Below are positions 59,115-64,000 of a DNA stretch of 64,000 nt, one piece after another. Position numbers and translations under genes: made by a program. The notes beneath the pieces are model-generated. The model had not been told where the DNA came from. It made no database searches and saw only the letters and a list, made by a program, of their open reading frames with translations. Location of the stretch: assembly GCA_947626475.1 (NCBI GenBank), contig CANQSK010000001.1:1-64000 (forward strand), given 5' to 3'. Within the stretch, counting starts at the first letter, position 1; every line of letters starts with the position of its first letter. This stretch comes from an uncultured Lachnospiraceae bacterium. Its GTDB lineage: Bacteria > Bacillota > Clostridia > Lachnospirales > Lachnospiraceae.

Positions 59115-60338
59115 TCAGGCCAGATCAAAGGAAATAAAATCAAAGGTTCCCTTGCCTACAATGCTGAAGTACAATGCCTCCTTCTCTCTCAGGCCTTCCG
59201 GAAGCTTCCCGGAAAACTTATGAGCCGTCTTGCAGGTCTTGACCGGAATGCGGCAGATGACATCGCCCTTCTCTTCCTTCCGGACGACGACGGCGCACTC
59301 TCCGTAGCCCTGAAGCTCCACCCGGATCTTCGTCGCTTCGCGCAGGTCAAAATACTTGAATCCCACGGTGCAGTCGGTGCAGAAGTTGGACACGTACTGG
59401 TCCGGCCCCTCTTCCCTGTCGCCGCCCTTCTGCGTCAGGAAGGGATTCAGTCCCTTGCGGTATTTGACCGTGGACATAAACTGAGTCCCGTTCTTTCCGT
59501 AGACGTTGCAGGCTATGTAAGTGGGATAATGGCCTTTTCCGGCCAGGGGTTTCCCGTTCAGGCCGCAGGAGGTCATTTCCGCCTGGTAGAATTTTCCGTC
59601 CTCAAAGCGGATCTGCTCCGCGCAGGCCGATGTCGCTGCAGCTTACCAGAATGCCGCCGTATGTAAACCCTTCCGTGGGTTTGTCACTGACCGCGTAGCA
59701 GAGGTTGTGACTGTTTAAAGAACTGTAGATGAAATAATATTTTCCGTTAAATTTACGCATGGAGCTGGCTTCGCCGAAGGGCTGCTCCTCATAGGGCGTT
59801 CCTTTGGCCTCCTGGCCCGTAAGCACGCCGATATAGTGGAGATCATCCCCGGAGATAACCGTAAGCATGTCCTTCGTGTCAATTCCATCAGGCATCCGGG
59901 GTCAAACTGGAAAGGCTCGTTCCGTTTTCCGATGGGAGTACCGTCCTGATATTTGACGTACCCGTAGAACTCGTACTTTCCTGCCGGCTCGTCACATACC
60001 GCCACGGAAATCATTTTGGTGCCGCCCATGAAATAATACAGATAGTACCGCCCGTCGGGACCCACTACCATATCCGGCGCCGAAAGCCCGTTGGTCACGC
60101 GGACTCTGGGAGCGGCCGGATCCTGCTCCCTTTTGTAGATGCAGCCGTGATACTTCCAGTTGGCCAGATCGTCTACAGGGGCGGACCAGCAGACATAGTC
60201 GCCGAAACAGAAATTGATCCCGTTGAACAGATCGTGGGAACCATATACGTAGACCCTTCCGTCTACGATATGAGGTTCTGCGTCGGGCACATATTCCCAG
60301 CTGGGGAGATAGGGATTAAACGCCTGCTTTGCCTTCAT
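59115..60338 (-). pseudogene. GH43 beta-xylosidase-like gene with deletions and frameshift
   Basis: The 5' frame (60338 to about 59895) encodes PHIVDGRVYVYGSHDLFNG and GLSAPDMVVGPDGRYYLYYF, a GH43 five-blade propeller start with the catalytic Asp residues. After RNEPFQFDPG a stretch is missing and one base is lost (GAATTGACACG). The frame then continues as DTKDMLTVISGDD and GEASSMRKFNGKYYFIYSSL. A second out-of-frame deletion follows SCSDIGL near 59626. The C-terminal part resumes as QAEMTSCGLNGKPLAGKG and ends FDFISFDLA. A GGAGGG RBS and promoter remain. Confidence 0.85.
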
Positions 60339-60383
60339 ACATTTCCCTCCTTTTGCATAAAAATGATTCTAAAAATCAGTGCA

Positions 60384-60412
60384 AGTTTATCATGTTGCTA
60401 CATTCGTGTCAA
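60384..60412 (-). promoter_or_regulatory. Promoter of the GH43 locus (TTGACA-17-TAAACT)
   Basis: On the minus strand TTGACA (60412-60407) and TAAACT (60389-60384) have a 17-base spacer, 46 bases before the GH43 start. Confidence 0.75.
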
Positions 60413-60419
60413 TTATGTT

Positions 60420-60451
60420 GACGGGAAATGTGGGTTTTCTGACGGGAAATG
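60420..60451 (-). promoter_or_regulatory. Direct repeats CATTTCCCGTC, likely LytTR-regulator site
   Basis: CATTTCCCGTC occurs twice on the minus strand (60430-60420 and 60451-60441), 21 bases apart, ending 7 bases before the -35 box. Paired direct repeats two helical turns apart next to the -35 are the usual LytTR activator layout. Confidence 0.65.
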
Positions 60452-60486
60452 ATAAACTGCCCATACACAGTATGGACAGTTTATAC
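60452..60486 (-). terminator. Terminator-like hairpin after the DUF1311 lipoprotein gene
   Basis: ATAAACTG-CCATA and TATGG-CAGTTTAT form a 14-bp stem with one wobble pair on the minus strand. It lies about 50 bases after the lipoprotein stop. The T tract is weak. Confidence 0.55.
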
Positions 60487-60532
60487 AACTTCCTGTATTT
60501 ACTTTACAGGGATACGGCGGCCGCTTTCTGTT

Positions 60533-61699
60533 TTACCGCCACACATTCACATATTTGGCCAGTTCATAGACTCTCTCTTTCGTCATCTCCGCAGCCGTGG
60601 AGTCGGCTGCCAGGGGCTGCATGGTTCCGCCCTCGTACTCAGCGGCTGCCTCCTGAACCGCCTGCTCCTTCTCCGCGATCCAGGTCCGCTCCTCCGCCGT
60701 AAGATTGGCCATGCTCTCTTCATCCAGATTCTCCTTCAGGATCGACCAGACTGCATTCAGAGCTTCGTCCCAGATCGCATAAATCTGCGCGTAGGCCTGG
60801 TTCATGTCCGCCTGGCTCATTCCCCCGTTCTGCAGGGACTGCTCCAGACCTGCCGCCGCTTCCTCCGCATGGGTGATGATCGCCTCAACCGTGGCGCCGG
60901 GTTCCTCCTTCGCTGCCGTCTCGCCGGCCGCGGAAGACGGCTCCGGTTCATACTCATAGGAGCTGAATCCGTTCTGGGCATTCTCATTGTAGAGGCCGTA
61001 AAAGCCCAGTTTCTTCCCGGACACGGACGCCGGATCGTGGTATCCGACCCAGTTCAGAAATTCCTGAGGAAGGGACGCTGTCTCCGCTCCCGGCAGATAC
61101 ATGTAAATATCTTTGGCGTCTTCCAGGCCATATGATTCGCTGTAGCGGTAAAGGGTTCCGTCAATGACTTCCTCTCCTGTTTTATAAGGATAATTGATCT
61201 GGGCAATCCGGAAACGATAGGTGGTATCGTCCACCTTCTCAGGCGTTGTGAAGCTTCCGTTATAATCGCTGTAATACAGGACCCCATAGGGATGATTTTC
61301 CCCGGTATCCCCCATATCAGAATCCTGGAAATGTCCGGTGAACGTCCCGTCCGCCTTGATGTGCAGCACTTCGTACCATCCGCCCGCACCACTGCTGAAG
61401 TAAAATTCCATATCGGTCACATCCCCAAAGGAGAATCCCCCGGCCTCCATCTTCTGATCATCCGCGGAGGATTCCGGCGGCGTCTCCTGCGATTCCGGCG
61501 CTGCCGCCGGATCTGCCGGCGTCTTTTCCGGATTCCCCGCTTTCGTCGTTACCTCCGGTACGGTCTCTTCTGAGACGATCACCCCGGAACCGCTCTGCGA
61601 AGCCGATACCGGTTCATATTTCTTTCCGCAGCCGGCAAGAACAGACGCTGCCAGAATAACTGCCGTCATCCCTACACACAAGCCCTGCTTCCTCTTCAT
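60533..61699 (-). CDS. Lipoprotein with LprI/DUF1311 C-terminal domain
   Basis: A 388-residue lipid-anchored protein. The signal peptide ends with lipobox VLAGC, followed by a disordered Pro/Ser/Glu linker to about residue 90. The middle domain (DMEFYFSSGAGGWYEVLHIK and WVGYHDPASVSGKKLGFYGL) is not recognised. The C-terminus (LTAEERTWIAEKEQAVQEAA to EMTKERVYELAKYV) fits DUF1311/LprI, a family that includes lysozyme-inhibitor-like proteins. ATG 61699 has GGAGG at 8 bases. It is monocistronic. Confidence 0.82.
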   Translation of the reverse strand: MKRKQGLCVGMTAVILAASVLAGCGKKYEPVSASQSGSGVIVSEETVPEVTTKAGNPEKTPADPAAAPESQETPPESSADDQKMEAGGFSFGDVTDMEFYFSSGAGGWYEVLHIKADGTFTGHFQDSDMGDTGENHPYGVLYYSDYNGSFTTPEKVDDTTYRFRIAQINYPYKTGEEVIDGTLYRYSESYGLEDAKDIYMYLPGAETASLPQEFLNWVGYHDPASVSGKKLGFYGLYNENAQNGFSSYEYEPEPSSAAGETAAKEEPGATVEAIITHAEEAAAGLEQSLQNGGMSQADMNQAYAQIYAIWDEALNAVWSILKENLDEESMANLTAEERTWIAEKEQAVQEAAAEYEGGTMQPLAADSTAAEMTKERVYELAKYVNVWR

Positions 61700-61718
61700 G
61701 TCCATAGCCTCCGCCCTC

Positions 61719-62753
61719 TTATTTTTTTGTCAAAATCTGTTCGAGAATTTCCAGATCTTCCTCTGTCGTGGACCAGCTCGCAGCCAAACGCACTACGGTG
61801 TGATGTTCGTCATACGCCTCCCAAAAACTGACTGCGACTTCCTTCTCGATCTCCTTCAGCCTTTCATTTTCCAGAATGACAAACTGCTGGTTTGTGGGAG
61901 ATTCATAGTAGAAGGGCAGACCGGCCCGCTTCAGGACAGCGACCATCTTATCCTTCTGCCGGTTGGCGTGCCGCCCGTTCTCAAGATACAGATCATCCGT
62001 AAACAGGACGTCAAACTGGATTCCCAGAAGACGGCCTTTCGCCAGAAGGGCGCCCCTCTGCTTGGCCATGGTGAGAAAATGCTCCGGCATATTTCCCTTT
62101 GTAAACACAATCGCCTCGCCGCACAATGCCCCCACTTTGGTGCCGCCGATGTAAAAAACATCCGATAATCCGGCAATATCGGCCATGGTCACATCCGTCT
62201 GACTGCTGGTCAGGCCGTAGGAAAGCCGCGCCCCGTCGATATAGAGGGGAATCCCGTAATCCGCGCAGATCCCGTGCAGCTCTTCCAGCTCTTTTCTGGA
62301 ATAAAGGCTTCCGTACTCAGTAGGAAAAGAAATGTAGACCATTCCCGGAAACACCATATGCTCATGGTTGCCGTCCGCGTAAAAGCCTTCCAGAAACGCT
62401 TTCAGCTCTCCCGCGTCCATCTTTCCCATATGTCCGGGAACCGTAAGCACCTTGTGGCCGCTGTACTCGATGGCGCCCGCCTCATGGGCGCTCACATGGC
62501 CGGTCTCTGCCGCCACCACTCCCTCATAGGATCTTAGCATGGCGGAGATCACCAGCTGATTGGTCTGCGTCCCGCCCGCGGCAAGATAAACCTGGGCATC
62601 GGGACATTCGCATGCCCTGCGGATCTTCTCAATGGCCTGCTGTGTAAATCTGTCGCTTCCGTATCCGGGGGCGGGCTCCAGGTTGGTCTCCATAAGTTTT
62701 TTCAGAATCGCCGGATGGGCCCCGGTGGTATAATCGCTTTCAAATGAAATCAT
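61719..62753 (-). CDS. Threonine aldolase-like PLP enzyme
   Basis: A fold-type I PLP enzyme of 344 residues, like low-specificity L-threonine aldolase. ISFESDYTTGAHPAILKKLM is the N-terminus. The PLP-lysine lies in DVFYIGGTKVGALCGEAIVF and the cofactor Asp in PLYIDGARLSYGL. ATG 62753 has GAGGAAA upstream; the longer track ORF lacks support. It probably splits threonine or related 3-hydroxy amino acids to glycine and an aldehyde. It precedes the lipoprotein gene by about 20 bases. Confidence 0.9.
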   Translation of the reverse strand: MISFESDYTTGAHPAILKKLMETNLEPAPGYGSDRFTQQAIEKIRRACECPDAQVYLAAGGTQTNQLVISAMLRSYEGVVAAETGHVSAHEAGAIEYSGHKVLTVPGHMGKMDAGELKAFLEGFYADGNHEHMVFPGMVYISFPTEYGSLYSRKELEELHGICADYGIPLYIDGARLSYGLTSSQTDVTMADIAGLSDVFYIGGTKVGALCGEAIVFTKGNMPEHFLTMAKQRGALLAKGRLLGIQFDVLFTDDLYLENGRHANRQKDKMVAVLKRAGLPFYYESPTNQQFVILENERLKEIEKEVAVSFWEAYDEHHTVVRLAASWSTTEEDLEILEQILTKK

Positions 62754-62886
62754 GGTATTTTCCTCATCAGTCACTTTTTCGATGGTTCCCTGGGGAATTA
62801 TCTTCTCCGGAAATTCTAACACACAAAGTCCATATTTTCAATAGGCCGCTTGCGCTCAAAAGCTTCGGTAAACCGCAATTTTGTAC

Positions 62887-63020
62887 TTGAAATCTCTCCG
62901 ATTATCGCATATAATATGCTTATCAAGACAGCCGGAAGGTGAATGCAGGTCACCTGTCCCGGTAGAATATCAAAGGTTAAGAAGCAGCCGTCGACTCCCC
63001 AAGAGCAAGACGGCTATTTC
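62887..63020 (+). ncRNA. Candidate antitoxin RNA 3 with promoter
   Basis: TTGAAA (62887-62892) and TATAAT (62910-62915), spacer 17, start an RNA near 62922. It ends at the hairpin AGCCGTC/GACGGCT (62986-63015) followed by ATTTCTTATTCTT, overlapping the 3' end of the toxin ORF. Confidence 0.7.
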
Positions 63021-63097
63021 TTATTCTTCAAACTCAGAACTGCACAGATCAACAAACCAATGGTCAGTATCACCATAAATTCTTCGTATGTACTCAT
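63014..63097 (-). CDS. Holin-like type I toxin, MSTYEEF family copy A (27 aa)
   Basis: The ORF encodes MSTYEEFMVILTIGLLICAV followed by LSLKNKK. It has a short polar start, one membrane segment and a lysine-rich tail, matching the holin-like type I toxin family. It is too short for the ORF track. An AAGGTGG-type RBS lies about 10 bases upstream on the minus strand. A convergent RNA with its own promoter overlaps the 3' end. Toxicity is inferred. Confidence 0.82.
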   Translation of the reverse strand: MSTYEEFMVILTIGLLICAVLSLKNKK

Positions 63098-63144
63098 AAT
63101 AATCACCACCTTCCAGCAAGACTCGGAACGGGATGAGAGCACGT

Positions 63145-63178
63145 CCTCCGGCTGCCCGGATAAACATATTATGTTGTC
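63145..63178 (-). promoter_or_regulatory. Toxin A promoter/leader segment shared with antitoxin 5' end
   Basis: On the minus strand ACATAATATGTTTATCCGGG then CAGCCGGAGG. The CATAAT is a likely -10. The same string, with few changes, forms the -10 and start of the plus-strand antitoxin RNA (TATAATATGCTTATC..AGACAGCCGGAAGG). Confidence 0.6.
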
Positions 63179-63204
63179 TCAGATAATCTCCTATAATTTT
63201 GTAC

Positions 63205-63345
63205 TTGAAATCTCTTCGATTATCGCATATAATATGCTTATCAAGACAGCCGGAAGGAAGGTCACTTCTTCCTGTTCTGGCGATTCAAGACACTAAGTAA
63301 GCTGCCTATCCGGCCAAGGGAACAGGCAGCTTATTTATTTTTCAT
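63205..63345 (+). ncRNA. Candidate antitoxin RNA 4 with promoter
   Basis: TTGAAA (63205-63210) and TATAAT (63228-63233), spacer 17, start an RNA near 63240. It ends at AAGCTGCCT/AGGCAGCTT (63299-63332) with a TATTTATTTTT tail overlapping the toxin 3' end. Confidence 0.7.
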
Positions 63346-63411
63346 ATTCAGAACAGAAACCAGCAATAGACTAAAAGTCAGTATCACCATAAATTCCTCG
63401 TATGTACTCAT
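63331..63411 (-). CDS. Holin-like type I toxin, MSTYEEF family copy B (26 aa)
   Basis: The ORF encodes MSTYEEFMVILTFSLLLVSV followed by LNMKNK. The first 12 residues are identical to copy A, while the membrane half and tail differ. RBS AAAGGGG lies upstream on the minus strand. It is below the ORF-track length limit. The convergent antitoxin RNA and shared leader show that it is a second unit of the same system. Confidence 0.82.
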   Translation of the reverse strand: MSTYEEFMVILTFSLLLVSVLNMKNK

Positions 63412-63454
63412 AAACATTCCCCTTTCTGCAAGACTCAGAGCAGGAAAATTGCCG

Positions 63455-63488
63455 CCTCCGGCTGCCCGGATAAACATATTATGTTGTC
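63455..63488 (-). promoter_or_regulatory. Toxin B promoter/leader segment shared with antitoxin 5' end
   Basis: Same segment as in unit A, with CATAAT as the likely -10 on the minus strand. The -35 is not conserved between the two units. From 63489 to 63601 I see no gene. Confidence 0.6.
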
Positions 63489-63601
63489 ACGTAATCACAT
63501 GGATTCAAATATGAAATTATGAATACCGGAATATAACTGATTGATGTATACCTCTTCACCTATTTTTATCATAAATACCGGTTAAAATCAATACTTTATT
63601 C

Positions 63602-63657
63602 AAAATAAGCCGCCCATGTGAGAGTTCGGTTGCATACCAAACTTCCCCATGGACGGC
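63602..63657 (-). terminator. Terminator of the EamA transporter gene
   Basis: On the minus strand GCCGTCCATG pairs with CATGGGCGGC (10 bp, one wobble) and is followed by TTATTTTG. It starts about 15 bases after the transporter stop. Confidence 0.82.
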
Positions 63658-63672
63658 CGTATCTTTTTTATA

Positions 63673-64000
63673 TCATTGTATCGTCTCCCCAACCAGCGCC
63701 GCACCCAGAATCAGCGCAGCGCCGATCACGCTGGCCAGGTTCATGGTCTCTCCCAACAGAAAGACGGAAAGAAGGATAGCCGTAGCCGGGTCGATATAAC
63801 TCAGCAGGGCGATAGTCTGCCCCGGCAGGTCCTTCATGGAAGAAAAATAGATCCAATAGGCGAAACCGGTGTGAACAATTCCCACGACAGCCAGAAGCCC
63901 CACCGTCCCCCAGGTCCAGGAGACAGAGCCCAGATTCTCCGTAAAGCAGATATAAGGCAGCAGGACCAGGGACGCGGAAGCCAGCTGAACCACTGTAGTA
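63673..64000 (-). CDS. EamA/DMT-family transporter (5' partial)
   Basis: The C-terminal part of a drug/metabolite transporter. The visible 109 residues contain membrane segments (GTVGLLAVVGIVHTGFAYWI, and TIALLSYIDPATAILLSVFL then LLGETM). This is the usual EamA end, with the conserved Tyr-x-x-Pro and Gly-Glu. The frame is open to the right window edge, so the start lies outside. The substrate is unknown. Confidence 0.9.
   Translation of the reverse strand, partial: TTVVQLASASLVLLPYICFTENLGSVSWTWGTVGLLAVVGIVHTGFAYWIYFSSMKDLPGQTIALLSYIDPATAILLSVFLLGETMNLASVIGAALILGAALVGETIQ

Larger units (their letters stand above)
62876..63495. repeat. Tandem repeat of two toxin-antitoxin units (MSTYEEF family)
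   Basis: Two units of about 310 bases each carry the same plus-strand promoter (TTGAAA...TATAAT), the same AGACAGCCGGAAGG start, a hairpin, a toxin ORF and a leader with CCTCCGGCTGCCCGGATAAA. The toxin bodies have diverged more than the promoters. Confidence 0.88.

Overview
The window reads as a chromosomal segment of a Gram-positive Clostridia bacterium, most likely a Lachnospiraceae-type gut anaerobe. The evidence is moderately high GC, AGGAGG ribosome binding sites, lipoprotein signals of Firmicutes type, an L27 precursor with its Prp protease, SepF/MinCDE/MreCD-type division genes, LexA boxes of the CGAAC-N4-GTTCG kind, and many GH/ABC/YesMN sugar-use genes. No rRNA or tRNA gene, CRISPR array or prophage was seen. 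The species assignment is an inference.

1-14.3 kb (+) is a cell-envelope and division block: mreC (partial), mreD, a PBP2-like transpeptidase split by a frameshift, minC, minD, minE, rodA, mgsA, a DacA-like lipoprotein carboxypeptidase, a small P-loop protein, a HlyD-like membrane protein, yggS, sepF, aroB, lspA and rluD. 14.3-19.2 kb (+) holds a cytidylate-kinase-like protein, a secreted NlpC/P60 protein, a TtcA-like PP-loop enzyme and a tyrosine recombinase. At 19.3-20.4 kb a LysM (YneA-like) gene and lexA diverge from an intergenic region carrying five LexA boxes. 20.5-28.6 kb (-) is the conserved Clostridia operon TIGR03960 radical SAM - DUF2344 - rng - L21 - prp - L27 - obgE - yhbY - nadD - yqeK - rsfS.

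28.8-29.7 kb holds two tandem copies of a type I toxin-antitoxin module (30-aa membrane toxin on the minus strand, convergent antitoxin RNA on the plus strand). A second, different pair (27 and 26 aa, below the ORF-track cutoff) lies at 62.9-63.5 kb. Both families have toxin-mRNA and antitoxin-RNA leaders that resemble each other. The first family also has alternating GGAGGG/CCCTCC elements that could hide the toxin ribosome binding site.

30-42 kb is accessory: a secreted cell-wall-binding-repeat protein, an M14 carboxypeptidase whose end runs into an IS1182 transposase remnant, an HpcH aldolase, a sugar ABC transporter with a YesMN two-component pair and a PocR/AraC regulator, and a divergent FAD oxidoreductase. 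42-46.7 kb has a methyltransferase-STAS fusion, a CPBP protease, a LysR gene with an early amber codon, a PPC/DUF296 protein and an AEC transporter. 46.7-51.8 kb is a glycerate module (glycerate kinase, DapA-type aldolase, tartronate semialdehyde reductase). Next to it is a PrpR-type regulator that lacks the sigma-54 GAFTGA loop, and a 25-bp inverted repeat precedes a sigma-70-like promoter.

51.9-55.8 kb has pepT, a HisF-like/HisI/HisE fusion, hisA and ybaK. Two 36-bp tandem duplications sit exactly at the ends of pepT and hisA. 55.9-60.4 kb is a decayed glycan-use locus: five adjacent genes (GH78, GHKL kinase, LytTR regulator, GH3, GH43) all carry internal deletions or fusions, although a good promoter with LytTR-like direct repeats remains. 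The window ends with a DUF1311 lipoprotein, a threonine-aldolase-like enzyme, the second toxin pair and a partial EamA transporter.
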